Source: an uncultured Roseivirga sp. (GTDB taxonomy: Bacteria; Bacteroidota; Bacteroidia; Cytophagales; Cyclobacteriaceae). From it: a DNA stretch of 64,000 nt. Where the stretch lies: assembly GCA_947493005.1 (NCBI GenBank), contig CANLOY010000004.1, forward strand, positions 1 to 64,000, written 5' to 3'. The notes beneath the pieces are model-generated. The model made no database searches. It was not told where the DNA came from and saw nothing but the letters and a program-made list of their open reading frames with translations. Of the stretch, positions 46,696 to 55,913 are shown in pieces (positions within the stretch are counted from its first letter, which is position 1; each line of letters opens with the position of its first letter). The position numbers were made by a program, and so were the translations under genes.

Positions 46696-48396
46696 TTAAA
46701 AACCTTCAGCCGAATCATCACCTCTTGGATCGGCTCCTCCTTCAAGTTTACCATTGGCCAATACCAAAATTGCATCAATTTTTCCATATTGGCCTCGAAC
46801 TCGAAATTCATGCCCCATTGCTGATAGCTGATCTATAACTACACTATCTAACCCGCCTCTTTCTATCTGGATTTTATCTGGTAACCATTGGTGATGGAAC
46901 CTTGCAGCTGATACAGCTTCTTGCATGGTCATATCAAAATCAATTACGTTAATAATTGCCTGAAAAACTGAGGTGATAATGGTTGATCCACCGGGAGTTC
47001 CAACCACCATAAAAAGCTCATTGTCTTTAGTGACAATTGTAGGTGTCATTGAGCTTAGCATACGCTTCTCTGGTTGAATAGAATTGGCTTCGCCACCAAC
47101 AAGGCCATAAGAATTAGGGACTCCTGGTTTGATACTGAAATCATCCATTTCGTTATTGAGTAGAAACCCAGCTCCACCAACAAACACTTTACTACCCATG
47201 CCACCATTTAAAGTGGTTGTTACGGATACTGCATTTCCCCAAGGATCTACCACTGAAAGATGGGTAGTCTCTTCACTTTCATATGGAGCAGGTTTTCCAG
47301 CATTTATCTGGCTACTTGGAGTTGCTTTTTCTTTATTGAAATTCTCCATGCGAAGTTTATTGTACCCCTTATCTACCAAACCATTGATAGGGACGTTATA
47401 AAAATCAGGATCTCCCAAGTGTGTAGCTCTATCGGCATAAACTCTTCTTTCAGCTTCAGTAATCAAGTGAATGGCTTCAGAGCTGTGAAAGCCCATACTT
47501 GATAAATCATAAGGTTCAACAGCATTTAGAAGTTGAACTAGGGCAATCCCGCCACTAGATGGAGGAGGCATGGATATGAAATTATAGCCTCGATAACTTC
47601 CCGTAACAGGAGTTCTCCATTTGGCTTCATATGCTGATAAGTCTTCCAAAGAAATAATACCGTTTCCACGCTTCATTTCGGCCACTATTAAATCAGCCGT
47701 TTCTCCTTTATAAAAGCCGTCACGCCCATTGTCTCTGATTCTTTCAAGTGTTTTAGCTAAGTCTGGAATACTTACGATATCACCTGCTTTCCATTTAGTA
47801 CCTTCTTTAGCAAGAAAAAAATCAGGGCTGATTGTGTTATATTCTATAAATACTGCTCGGTTTGCATTTAGGCCTGATGCTTCTCTGGCGGTTAGCTCCC
47901 AACCATTGGCGGCAATATCTATAGCTGGTTGTACAAGGGAAGGCCAATCTAACTTTCCATACTTCTTATGTGCAGCTTCTAAGCCAGCCACCGTACCTGG
48001 GACACCTGCAGCCAAATGACCTCTGGTGCTTGACCTAGGTATTACTTCTCCATTTTCATCCAGGTACATATCTCTACCACCTGTCATTGGTGCTTTTTCA
48101 CGGTAATCCAGTGTCGAAATTTCTCCATCGGCCATTCGGCTCACCATAAAACCACCCCCACCAATATTTCCTGCTCCAGGATACACCACAGCTAAGGCAA
48201 ACTGAGTAGCTATGGCAGCATCAACCGCATTTCCTCCTTTTTGCATGATTTCTTTGCCCACCTTTGAAGCTAATGGGTGGGCTGAAACTACCATTGCTTG
48301 GTTAGTAACTAATCCTCGGTTGGAATCAGAAACTTCCTTACTGGTATTGCAGGCAAAAACCAGAAATACTAATAGTATGATTAGCGTATTTTTCAT
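46696..48396 (-). CDS. gamma-glutamyltransferase
   Basis: Periplasmic or surface lipoprotein, 566 aa, with lipobox VFAC (Cys 16). It cleaves gamma-glutamyl bonds such as in glutathione and is made as a precursor that self-cuts. The predicted catalytic threonine is Thr 377, first residue of the small subunit ([14 protein letters not shown]). Other family segments are [28 protein letters not shown] and [11 protein letters not shown]. It is 22 bases after the S9 peptidase gene, so they are co-transcribed. With the POT transporter and peptidase it points to use of peptides or glutathione. Confidence 0.94.
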   Translation of the reverse strand: MKNTLIILLVFLVFACNTSKEVSDSNRGLVTNQAMVVSAHPLASKVGKEIMQKGGNAVDAAIATQFALAVVYPGAGNIGGGGFMVSRMADGEISTLDYREKAPMTGGRDMYLDENGEVIPRSSTRGHLAAGVPGTVAGLEAAHKKYGKLDWPSLVQPAIDIAANGWELTAREASGLNANRAVFIEYNTISPDFFLAKEGTKWKAGDIVSIPDLAKTLERIRDNGRDGFYKGETADLIVAEMKRGNGIISLEDLSAYEAKWRTPVTGSYRGYNFISMPPPSSGGIALVQLLNAVEPYDLSSMGFHSSEAIHLITEAERRVYADRATHLGDPDFYNVPINGLVDKGYNKLRMENFNKEKATPSSQINAGKPAPYESEETTHLSVVDPWGNAVSVTTTLNGGMGSKVFVGGAGFLLNNEMDDFSIKPGVPNSYGLVGGEANSIQPEKRMLSSMTPTIVTKDNELFMVVGTPGGSTIITSVFQAIINVIDFDMTMQEAVSAARFHHQWLPDKIQIERGGLDSVVIDQLSAMGHEFRVRGQYGKIDAILVLANGKLEGGADPRGDDSAEGF

Positions 48397-48418
48397 GAGA
48401 AGAATGGAGTGGTTTTAA

Positions 48419-50818
48419 CTATTTTTTTCCAATTGTATTTTCGAAGAGTTTATAGATCCTTTTGTACTCATCTGTCCAGCTGGACGGAGTTGTAAAACCA
48501 TGGCTTTCAACAGGGTAAAGAGCCATTTCCCAATTGTCTTTGCCTAGTTCAATTAACTTTTGGGCAAGCCGGACCACATCTTGAAAGTGCACATTAGTAT
48601 CCACCATACCATGAGCAATCAAAAGATCTCCCTTTAACCCTTCAGCGAAATAAATAGGAGAGCTTCTTTTATAGGCAATTGGGTCTTCAACAGGAGTATT
48701 TAATATGTTAGCCGTATATCCATGGTTGTAATGTGCCCAGTCGGTTACTGACCTTAGAGCGGCTCCTGCACTAATTACATCCGGGTGTTTGAACATGGCA
48801 AACAAAGTAATAAAGCCTCCATAAGAACCGCCATACATACCTATTCTGCCAGCTTCTACACCGTGTTCATTCATTAGAAATTTAGCACCATCAATTTGGT
48901 CTGATAAGTCTTTACCTCCCATGTGTCGGTAAATACCTGTTCTCCAGTCTCTTCCATAACCCGAACTTGCACGATAATCAATGTCTAGAACTGTATAACC
49001 CTGGGCCATTAACATATTGTTGAACATGAACTCTCTAGAGTAATTACTCCACCAGTAGTGAACATTCTGTAGGTATCCAGCTCCATGTACGAAAATTACA
49101 CCTGCACCATTTGGGTTTTCAGGTTTGTATAATCTAGCATGAACCTCTGCTCCATCTTCAGCAGTAAAAGTTACTATTTCAGGTTGGTGCCAATCATATT
49201 GTTTAAAACCATCCTGTAAACTTTCAGTAAGCTGAGTTCTTTTAGCACCTGCTTTATTTGGCTGAACAAATAATTCATAAGGTTGGTCTATGTAGGAATA
49301 GCGAATAGCCAGTGTTTTTTCATCTGGAGATAGTGTTACAGCATTATCCCCATCCTCAGTTGTAATCTGAGTGATTTTTCCACCTTTAATAGGCATGCTG
49401 TAAAAGTGCCTGATGCCCGGGTGTTTCATGTTAGCAGTAAAGTACCATTTAGATTGATCCTTAGAAGGGAAGGGGCTATACACTTCGTATTTGCCTGAAG
49501 TCAATTGTTTTCGTACCCCGTTTGAGAAGTCATGAATATAGAGGTGTGAATACCCTGATTTTTCTGACTGAAAATAAAGGGTCTTGTTATCTGAAAGGAA
49601 TCCAATGGTTCCAGAACTAAATTCACTTCCGATACCTGGCCCTGAAACCCATGCCTCATCTCTTTGTCTGTCAACGGTTATCAGGTCACCAGAATCAGGA
49701 ATTAACCTCATTATCCAACGGTCTTTGTTGTCGTGCGAACCAAAGTGAACTACTGTGTACTTTCCATCATTGGACCATAGAATACGATTTGCAGATACTT
49801 GTCTGGGTTCTTCCTTTACTTCTCTGTCAGGATAGTCTTTTACATAATCAGGTAGGTCAGAAATGCCAGGTAGCTTTTCTGTATCAATCATATAATAGCT
49901 GTCGTCCTCTACATTGTAAATCCCTATTTCAGAATAAGGCTGTTCTCCCCCAACTTTTGGTCTGGCTCTCAGATCGGTGGTGTAGCCAGACTGAGTTACA
50001 TAATTTGGAACAATAGTGTTTTTTCCAGGCTTTTCTGCAGAGTGAAAGACCCTGAAGCTAACATATTTGCCATCAGGTGATAGTTCAAGATTGCTGATAT
50101 TTTTGAACTCAACTCTTTTTCTTCTGTCAGAAGCCGCCTGAACCTGACTGGAAAAGCTATTTCTTCTAAACCTGCTTCTAGGTCTGTTGCGTTGCTCTTT
50201 TAATATTCTTGATGTCTCTATTTGATCCTTTCTTAACCAGCTGTCTTGTTCACGATTACCTGAATTGTTATTCGTATTTCGCCTTCTGACGGGTTCATTA
50301 TCAGCATCATCTTCAATAGAAAAATTAGTGAGTTGTTTGATTAAACCTGTTTTTGTGTTGATAGAGAAAAGGTTGTTCTCCGAAGTGAAAGTAATAATGT
50401 GATCTTTATGAAACCTAGGATTGTTTTCTCTGGCATTAGTGGCAGTAACCTTGGTCTCCTTCTTACTTTTTACATCCATGGTATAAATGTCACCACCTTT
50501 TGCAAATACAATTTTTGACTTATTGCTATTGTAAGTATAGAATGAAGGCCAGCCTTCATCTCTATCATCATCTTTTTCAGCTTCACCACCGTTCTTGTTG
50601 ATTTTATATGTGGATGCAGTTACTCCTCCATCAGGGTTCCAAAGAAAGTAGATGTTTTTACTGTCCTTAGACCAGCTAATTCTTGAAGGAGACGTTCCTA
50701 CAAATTTTGGTTGGGATTGCATAATCTCCTCTACAGTCAGGTTGGTTAGAGGTTTTGTTTGAGCTGAAACAAGAACTACTAAAAGTAGCGCTGATAATGA
50801 TAGCAATATCTTTCGCAT
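48419..50818 (-). CDS. S9 family (DPP4-like) prolyl oligopeptidase
   Basis: A 799-aa exported serine peptidase. The signal peptide is about 1-20. An N-terminal beta-propeller has repeats such as LELSPDGKYVSFRVFHSAEK and LSPDEKTLAIRYSYI. The C-terminal alpha/beta hydrolase holds the catalytic triad: Ser 665 in GGSYGGF, Asp 740 in HGMVDTNV and His 773 in ESHGF. The first gene of the four-gene minus-strand run, it has an exact -7 box (TATGTTTG on the minus strand, 50846-50839) about 20 bases upstream of the ATG. It probably removes dipeptides from peptides in the periplasm. Confidence 0.94.
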   Translation of the reverse strand: MRKILLSLSALLLVVLVSAQTKPLTNLTVEEIMQSQPKFVGTSPSRISWSKDSKNIYFLWNPDGGVTASTYKINKNGGEAEKDDDRDEGWPSFYTYNSNKSKIVFAKGGDIYTMDVKSKKETKVTATNARENNPRFHKDHIITFTSENNLFSINTKTGLIKQLTNFSIEDDADNEPVRRRNTNNNSGNREQDSWLRKDQIETSRILKEQRNRPRSRFRRNSFSSQVQAASDRRKRVEFKNISNLELSPDGKYVSFRVFHSAEKPGKNTIVPNYVTQSGYTTDLRARPKVGGEQPYSEIGIYNVEDDSYYMIDTEKLPGISDLPDYVKDYPDREVKEEPRQVSANRILWSNDGKYTVVHFGSHDNKDRWIMRLIPDSGDLITVDRQRDEAWVSGPGIGSEFSSGTIGFLSDNKTLYFQSEKSGYSHLYIHDFSNGVRKQLTSGKYEVYSPFPSKDQSKWYFTANMKHPGIRHFYSMPIKGGKITQITTEDGDNAVTLSPDEKTLAIRYSYIDQPYELFVQPNKAGAKRTQLTESLQDGFKQYDWHQPEIVTFTAEDGAEVHARLYKPENPNGAGVIFVHGAGYLQNVHYWWSNYSREFMFNNMLMAQGYTVLDIDYRASSGYGRDWRTGIYRHMGGKDLSDQIDGAKFLMNEHGVEAGRIGMYGGSYGGFITLFAMFKHPDVISAGAALRSVTDWAHYNHGYTANILNTPVEDPIAYKRSSPIYFAEGLKGDLLIAHGMVDTNVHFQDVVRLAQKLIELGKDNWEMALYPVESHGFTTPSSWTDEYKRIYKLFENTIGKK

Positions 50819-50838
50819 GGTTTTCTAAATGGTTTTGT

Positions 50839-50846
50839 CAAACATA
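50839..50846 (-). promoter_or_regulatory. candidate -7 box of the S9 peptidase unit
   Basis: TATGTTTG on the minus strand fits TANNTTTG exactly. A TTG lies 25 bases further upstream, slightly outside the usual 17-23 range, so this is a half-supported promoter. Confidence 0.4.
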
Positions 50847-51064
50847 AAGAATTTGACAGGGAAAATAACAGCAATTCTTATGGGTGGTTAAGAGAAAGTA
50901 TAAGTCCCGTTTTGGGAATTTTGCTTTAAGCTTTGGGATGAAATCGGAATCACTAGATATCCTAATGATCAAATCTCTTACATAGAGGCCGTTTCTGGAC
51001 TCAAAATGTTTGTTTATAGCTTTTGGTATGCTTTAGGTACTTCTTTATTCAAACCTCATTACAA

Positions 51065-51448
51065 ATGAAAAAAAGAATCCTTATTGTAGAAGATGATCTC
51101 AGCACCAGAAAACTGATTGAACACCTGTTAAAATCGCACTACGATGTTGCATCAGTAGGTAACGGATATGAAGCCAAGCTTTGGTTAAACAGCCGAATGA
51201 CTTCAATAGACCTTATTATTACAGACATTGAAATGCCACAAATGGACGGTAGGCAACTTATCTCTGAATTAAAGGGTAGTGTGAACTTGAATAATATCCC
51301 TGTAATTGTACTCTCGGGTAATGAACCTGAAGAGCTTCAAAAGCAACTTGGAGAGATGGGGGTTGAGATGTTCCTAAATAAACCAGTTAAACCAAAATCT
51401 CTTTTTGAAAGGGTAGAGGAATGCTTAGGGAAACTAGCCGTATTATGA
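51065..51448 (+). CDS. single-domain response regulator
   Basis: A 127-aa CheY-like receiver. It starts MKKRILIVEDD (acidic pocket residues 9-11), with predicted phosphoacceptor Asp 54 in IITDIEMPQMDG and a conserved Lys near 106 (LNKPVKPK). It has no output domain, so it probably relays phosphate or binds a partner. I chose the ATG at 51065; an upstream TTG would add 14 unlikely residues. It overlaps the end of the convergent sigma54 response regulator gene by 6 bases. No sensor kinase is visible nearby. Confidence 0.88.
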   Translation: MKKRILIVEDDLSTRKLIEHLLKSHYDVASVGNGYEAKLWLNSRMTSIDLIITDIEMPQMDGRQLISELKGSVNLNNIPVIVLSGNEPEELQKQLGEMGVEMFLNKPVKPKSLFERVEECLGKLAVL

Positions 51449-52804
51449 TTCTTCTTCCATTTCTTTCAGATATCTGTAAATACTAGATTTACCTATATCT
51501 AATTTGTCAGCAACCTTCAGCACATTATCATCATATTTGTCCAGGAAATGTCGGATAATTTTGAAAGTATACTCTCTTAGTGTCATTTCCTCAAAAAGGA
51601 ATTGGCCTTCTTTCTGAAGGGTATTGAAGGTAATGTCCTCTGCTTCAATTGTATTTTCGTCACACATTACTGCGGCTAATTCCACAATAGATTTTAGCTC
51701 TCTCACATTTCCAGGAAAAACATAGCTCAAGAGCTTATTCTGAGCTTCTTTGCTAAGCACAATTTTTCCCAGTTTGTTTTCCTTTGCAAACCCAACTAAA
51801 AAATGATTTGCTATCAATAAGATGTCTTTACCTCTGTCTCTAAGAGGAGGAAGTTCCACAGGAATCCCGAGTAATCGATAGTACAAATCTTCTCTGAAAT
51901 TACCAGCTTTAACTTCTTCGGCCAGATTTCTATGTGTAGCGACAATAACCCTGGTTTCAAACTTGACTACTTCATTTCCCCCGATTCGAGTCACTTCTCT
52001 TTCTTGAAGAGCTCTTAAAAGTTTAGCCTGAAGGTTTATGTCCATTTCACCAATCTCGTCTAGAAAAATGGTGCCTTGGTTTGCCTCTTCAAACTTTCCT
52101 TTTCTTCTGGCCAATGCACCAGTAAAAGCACCTTTTTCATGACCGAAAAGTTCACTTTCAATCAGATTCTCAGGTATAGCAGCAATGTTCACCGCTACAA
52201 ACGGTTTAGATTTTCTTTCCGAGTTATAATGAATCGCTTTAGCTACAACTTCCTTACCGGTACCTGTTTCGCCAGTGATGGAAACAGTAATATTAGTTTT
52301 AACGGCCTTCTTTAATAGTTTGAACACTTTTTGAATAGCAGGGCTTTCTCCTACAATGCTATTGTCAAACTCGTACTTCTGGCCAATTTCTTCTTTCAGT
52401 ACAGAAATCTGTTCCCTGAGAGAAACTTGTTGTTTGGCGTTGTTAATAGAATTTAAAAGGCGCTCTTTGGTTTCATTATCTTTCGTAATGTAATCGTATG
52501 CACCGTATTTGAGTAGTTCAACGGCAGTGTTAATACTATCTTGAGAGGAAACTACTATAACCTGAATGTCAGGATTATAAGCTTTTATTGATTTTAAGAC
52601 CTCTTCTCCAGTAATATCGGGTAAAGAATAATCTAGTGTTACAATAGAAGGGTTCTCATGTAAATGTGCTAGACAATCTTTCCCGGAAGCAAAGGTTTTT
52701 ATGATATGATCTGGGTTTAATTCTGTTACATATTGAATAAGCTTCAGATAGACTGGGTCGTCCTCTACAACAAAAATTTTAACCGGCTCAGGTGTATATT
52801 CCAT
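51443..52804 (-). CDS. NtrC-family sigma54 response regulator
   Basis: A 453-aa protein of three parts. The receiver has Asp 58 (IVTLDYSLPDITG) as phosphoacceptor. The AAA+ domain has Walker A GETGTGKE at 178-185, GAFTGA at 225-230 and FLDEIGEM. A Fis-type helix-turn-helix ends the protein (VADKLDIGKSSIYRYLKEM). It activates sigma54 promoters when phosphorylated. No cognate histidine kinase lies in the window. It is convergent with the single receiver at 51065-51448 and divergent from the arginase-family gene. Confidence 0.93.
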   Translation of the reverse strand: MEYTPEPVKIFVVEDDPVYLKLIQYVTELNPDHIIKTFASGKDCLAHLHENPSIVTLDYSLPDITGEEVLKSIKAYNPDIQVIVVSSQDSINTAVELLKYGAYDYITKDNETKERLLNSINNAKQQVSLREQISVLKEEIGQKYEFDNSIVGESPAIQKVFKLLKKAVKTNITVSITGETGTGKEVVAKAIHYNSERKSKPFVAVNIAAIPENLIESELFGHEKGAFTGALARRKGKFEEANQGTIFLDEIGEMDINLQAKLLRALQEREVTRIGGNEVVKFETRVIVATHRNLAEEVKAGNFREDLYYRLLGIPVELPPLRDRGKDILLIANHFLVGFAKENKLGKIVLSKEAQNKLLSYVFPGNVRELKSIVELAAVMCDENTIEAEDITFNTLQKEGQFLFEEMTLREYTFKIIRHFLDKYDDNVLKVADKLDIGKSSIYRYLKEMEEES

Positions 52805-52914
52805 CTACTACTTTGGGTTAAGGCTGGTGGTGAAGATATTAATTATTAAAACTTTAAAAAAATGATCGACTGGCGGTGCTAAAATGTTTTTAATTAATTT
52901 GATTTAAGAATTAA

Positions 52915-53940
52915 ATGGCATCAGTGAAAAGGCTTTCAGTTAAAGAGGTAAAAGCGATTACCAAAGTTCGCAAGGGCGAAACAAAAATTGGCGAACAAGT
53001 ACATTTGTTAGAGGCAAAGACGAAGAATAGCTTTGATCAATTCAAAGATCAGGGTGCCGAGTTTTGCCTTTTGGGTATTCCAGAATGTATTGGAGTTATG
53101 GGAAATATGGGGAAGCCTGGCGCTGAAAGAGGTTGGGATGCGTTCCTGTCTTCTTTTCTGAATGTTCAAAGCAACAGGTTTTTAAAAGGAGATGTTTTTG
53201 TTCTTGCAGGATCAATTGACGTTTCAGATATCCAGTCTAAAGCTATGGAGCTTGATATGGGGTCTGATTATTTTCTTCAAAAGATGCATATGTTGTGCGA
53301 AGCATTGGATGAAAGAGTAGCTCCTGTGATTGAAAATATTGTTAAGGCTGATTTGATTCCGGTTGTGGTTGGTGGAGGACATAACAATGCCTATCCAATT
53401 CTAAAAGGAGTTTCAGAAGCTCTTGGAAGGAAGAGGGGGGTAAACGCGATAAACCTTGATGCACATGCTGATTTTAGAGCATTGGAAGGTAGGCATAGCG
53501 GAAATGGCTTTTCATATGCCAAACAAAAGGGCTTTTTGAATAAGTACTTTGCATTTGGTTTGCATCAGTCATACAATAGTGAGAACCTACTAAAGGTAAT
53601 GGACAGTACCAGGAATGTGGATTATCAATTTTTGGAGGATATTACCTACCTGGACAAAACACTTGCCAAAGCTTTGGACTATGTGGCAGATGACCACGTG
53701 CCTTGCGGTATTGAGATAGATATGGATGCCATAAGGATGATGCCTAGTAGTGCAATGTCACCTTCGGGTTTTTCTCTTGAACAAGCCAGGCATTTTGTTA
53801 GAAAGACTGCTAAAGGGTTGAAGACCGCTTATTTGCATTTGCCAGAGGCTGCTCCTAAGAATGATATGGATAATGCTGCTGTTGGGAAGGCGCTGTCGTA
53901 TTTGGTAACCGACTTTGCCAAAGCAACCCTGAAAGGTTAA
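52915..53940 (+). CDS. arginase/formimidoylglutamase superfamily protein
   Basis: A 341-aa ureohydrolase with the two-manganese motif set: GGGHNN (His 156), DAHADF (Asp 182, His 184, Asp 186) and EIDMDAI (Asp 269, Asp 271). This fits arginase, agmatinase or formimidoylglutamase; the N-terminal extension and composition suggest a formiminoglutamase-type enzyme in histidine or arginine use, but the substrate cannot be settled from the sequence. It lies alone, convergent with a cyclophilin gene, with a terminator between. Confidence 0.83.
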   Translation: MASVKRLSVKEVKAITKVRKGETKIGEQVHLLEAKTKNSFDQFKDQGAEFCLLGIPECIGVMGNMGKPGAERGWDAFLSSFLNVQSNRFLKGDVFVLAGSIDVSDIQSKAMELDMGSDYFLQKMHMLCEALDERVAPVIENIVKADLIPVVVGGGHNNAYPILKGVSEALGRKRGVNAINLDAHADFRALEGRHSGNGFSYAKQKGFLNKYFAFGLHQSYNSENLLKVMDSTRNVDYQFLEDITYLDKTLAKALDYVADDHVPCGIEIDMDAIRMMPSSAMSPSGFSLEQARHFVRKTAKGLKTAYLHLPEAAPKNDMDNAAVGKALSYLVTDFAKATLKG

Positions 53941-53945
53941 AAAGA

Positions 53946-53969
53946 GGCCACCCTTAATATGAGGTGGCC
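53946..53969 (-). terminator. terminator between arginase-family and cyclophilin genes
   Basis: GGCCACC (53946-53952) pairs with GGTGGCC (53963-53969) around a 10-nt loop. On the minus strand it is followed by TCTTTTT, so it best ends the cyclophilin gene. Confidence 0.85.
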
Positions 53970-53976
53970 ATTGAAA

Positions 53977-54411
53977 CTAGTCTTCTATAATAACGATTTT
54001 CTCGATTTTGTCTCCTTGACGGATTTCGTCAATTATATCAAGTCCTTCGTATACTTTACCAAAGCAAGTATGATTTCTGTCTAAATGAGCTGTGTTTTGT
54101 CTGCTATGACAAATGAAGAACTGAGAGCCTCCAGTGTTTCTTCCTGCATGCGCCATTGAAAGAACACCTCTGTCATGATGCTGGTTGTCTCCGTCCAATT
54201 CGCAATCAATAGAGTAACCCGGCCCACCATTGCCAATGCCATTGGGGCAACCACCTTGAATCACAAAATCTGGAATTACCCTATGAAAATTCAAACCATC
54301 GTAAAATCCTTTCTTAGACAAATCGACAAAGTTCTTAACTGTATTAGGAGCATCTTTCTCATAAAACTCCAATTTCATAACTCCTTTTTCCGTGTGAATT
54401 TCTGCTGTCAT
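53977..54411 (-). CDS. cyclophilin-type peptidyl-prolyl cis-trans isomerase
   Basis: A 144-aa cytosolic cyclophilin with no signal peptide. Conserved segments are [31 protein letters not shown] (active-site Arg in FHRV), [19 protein letters not shown] and [12 protein letters not shown]. It speeds proline isomerisation during folding. It is convergent with the arginase-family gene and divergent from the thioesterase-like gene at 54454. The start is the ATG at 54411. Confidence 0.95.
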   Translation of the reverse strand: MTAEIHTEKGVMKLEFYEKDAPNTVKNFVDLSKKGFYDGLNFHRVIPDFVIQGGCPNGIGNGGPGYSIDCELDGDNQHHDRGVLSMAHAGRNTGGSQFFICHSRQNTAHLDRNHTCFGKVYEGLDIIDEIRQGDKIEKIVIIED

Positions 54412-54453
54412 TTTGTTTTTGTTATTTGGTGCAAAAGTAAACTATTCCAGATT

Positions 54454-54903
54454 ATGTTCAGACTTTCGAGGCAACAGAAGATAAAATTGATGAATTTTTA
54501 TCCTCCATTTGTAGGAGCGGGGATAAGAGTCAAGCAAATCAGTTCAGATTTTATGAGAGTGGAAGTGGAGATGAAACTAAGATGGTGGAATAAGAATATG
54601 GTCGGAACTCATTTTGGTGGCTCTTTGATGGCTATGTCTGACCCATTTTATATGCTCCTATTGATGCAAAATCTAGGAAGAGAATACATAGTTTGGGATA
54701 AGGCTTCGACTATCAGGTTTAGGAAACCTGGAAAGGGTAAGATGACCTGCATTTTTGAAATTAACTCAGAGTTGCTGGATCAGATTAGAGCTGAGGTAGC
54801 AATTGCCGGAAAGAAGGATTATGTTTTGCCATTGATTATAACCGATGAATCTGGAGAAACAATATGTGAACTTGAAAAGACTCTTTATATCAGAAAGAAG
54901 TAA
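54454..54903 (+). CDS. DUF4442/hot-dog thioesterase-like protein
   Basis: A 149-aa protein of the hot-dog fold, of the group that includes DUF4442 thioesterase-like proteins. The pattern FRLSRQQKIKLMNFYPPFVGAGI, then MKLRWWNKNMVGTHFGGSLMAMSDPFYMLLLMQNLG, is typical. It has no clear catalytic residue signature. I chose the ATG at 54454 because the upstream in-frame sequence (from 54175) overlaps the divergent cyclophilin gene and lacks typical coding character. Substrate unknown. Confidence 0.78.
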   Translation: MFRLSRQQKIKLMNFYPPFVGAGIRVKQISSDFMRVEVEMKLRWWNKNMVGTHFGGSLMAMSDPFYMLLLMQNLGREYIVWDKASTIRFRKPGKGKMTCIFEINSELLDQIRAEVAIAGKKDYVLPLIITDESGETICELEKTLYIRKK

Positions 54904-54986
54904 CCCACTTTCAGATAAGTACATGTGATATCCTAACTTTCTTTTAGTCATTGATTACGATGTATGTTAACTATTCTCAAGTTTAA

Positions 54987-55033
54987 TTTGCGTAACCAAA
55001 TGGTTACTTATATATTTGTAACGAATCGGTTAC
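54987..55033 (+). promoter_or_regulatory. ArsR promoter with two GTAAC-N6-GTTAC operators
   Basis: TTTG (54987-54990), a 20-base spacer and TATATTTG (55011-55018) match the consensus exactly. GTAACCAAATGGTTAC (54992-55007) lies in the spacer, and GTAACGAATCGGTTAC (55018-55033) lies over the start site. Both share the GTAAC/GTTAC arms, 26 bases apart. This is the layout of an autoregulated ArsR-type promoter. Confidence 0.8.
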
Positions 55034-55037
55034 ATAT

Positions 55038-55376
55038 ATGAGAAGAGATGTTTTTCAAGCTATAGCAGATCCTATTAGGAGGGAGATAATTGAATTATTA
55101 TCAGAAGAGGCTTTAACGGTGAATGCCGTGGCTGATAAGTTTGATGTAAGTCGACCGGCTATTTCTAAGCACTTGAAGATTTTGGAGGAGTGCGGAATGA
55201 TTGCCGTGAATAAAAATGGTAGAGAACGGTTTTGTATGATTCAACCCAAAGAATTGATCCCTGCTTTTATGTGGCTTGAACAATACAAAAAGCTATGGGA
55301 GAATAAGCTTGATTCTTTTGAAAACTACTTAATGAAATTACAATCAAAAAATATAGATAAACAAGAAAATGAATAG
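55038..55376 (+). CDS. ArsR/SmtB-family transcriptional repressor
   Basis: A 112-aa dimeric winged-helix regulator. It carries IADPIRREIIELLSEEALTVNAVADKF and VSRPAISKHLKILEECGMI, a canonical recognition helix and turn. It lacks the metal-binding cysteines of classic ArsR, as expected for the SdpR-like group that pairs with AHSA1 proteins. The two GTAAC dyads directly upstream are probably its own operators. It overlaps the AHSA1 gene by 8 bases, forming a two-gene unit with a terminator after it. Confidence 0.92.
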   Translation: MRRDVFQAIADPIRREIIELLSEEALTVNAVADKFDVSRPAISKHLKILEECGMIAVNKNGRERFCMIQPKELIPAFMWLEQYKKLWENKLDSFENYLMKLQSKNIDKQENE

Positions 55377-55824
55377 TAATGAAGATGCGGCTAACCGCAC
55401 ATTAAGCTTAAAAAGAACTTTTGATGCCCCCATCAATTTAGTTTGGGAAGCCTGGACTCAACCAGAACATATTGCACAGTGGTGGGGACCAGAGGGTATG
55501 AAAACCAAAGTCGTTAAACATGATTTTAAAGTAGGAGGTGAATGGGAATATGCCATGACAATGCCTGACGGTAACTTGTTTATTGCTGATGGTGTTTATA
55601 AGGTAATTGTTGAACTAGAGAAGATATTTTCATCGGCAAACTTCAAGCCTATGACAGAAGGAGTGGAGATTCAGGCCTACTTTAAGACAAATGGGGATAA
55701 AACTGATTTTACCTTTAGTGTGGTTCATCCAACGGCTGCCTATTGCAAGCAACAGGAAGAAATGGGTTTTATGAATGGATGGGCCTCTGTCTTTAACAGA
55801 CTTGAGAAATTCGTATCAACTTGA
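55369..55824 (+). CDS. AHSA1/SRPBCC family protein
   Basis: A 151-aa START-like hydrophobic-ligand-binding domain. It begins RTLSLKRTFDAPINLVWEAWTQPEHIAQWWGPEGMK, the typical AHSA1 pattern, and includes GGEWEYAMTMPDG and WASVFNRLEKFV. The bound ligand is unknown. It is the usual partner of ArsR-family genes, and here it is translationally overlapped by 8 bases with the repressor. A strong terminator follows at 55862-55902. Confidence 0.92.
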   Translation: MNSNEDAANRTLSLKRTFDAPINLVWEAWTQPEHIAQWWGPEGMKTKVVKHDFKVGGEWEYAMTMPDGNLFIADGVYKVIVELEKIFSSANFKPMTEGVEIQAYFKTNGDKTDFTFSVVHPTAAYCKQQEEMGFMNGWASVFNRLEKFVST

Positions 55825-55861
55825 TTTATGTTGACCAGACCTACTGATAACAATTCACATA

Positions 55862-55902
55862 AAGCTTCGGAAGTTCAATAATCAGGAAAACTTCCGAAGC
55901 TT
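55862..55902 (+). terminator. terminator of the ArsR-AHSA1 unit
   Basis: A 14-bp perfect stem (AAGCTTCGGAAGTT at 55862-55875 with AACTTCCGAAGCTT at 55889-55902) encloses a 13-nt loop and is followed by TCCTTTTT on the plus strand. It also ends the convergent NodN-like gene unit. Confidence 0.92.
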
Positions 55903-55913
55903 CCTTTTTCTGA

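Noticed and set aside
49651-50016. 121-codon plus-strand frame opposite the S9 peptidase
   Set aside because: Antisense to a real gene; Leu/Gln/Cys-rich, with no signal or domain.
54175-54453. N-terminal extension of the DUF4442-like gene
   Set aside because: It overlaps the cyclophilin gene on the other strand, and the hot-dog domain starts at the ATG at 54454.
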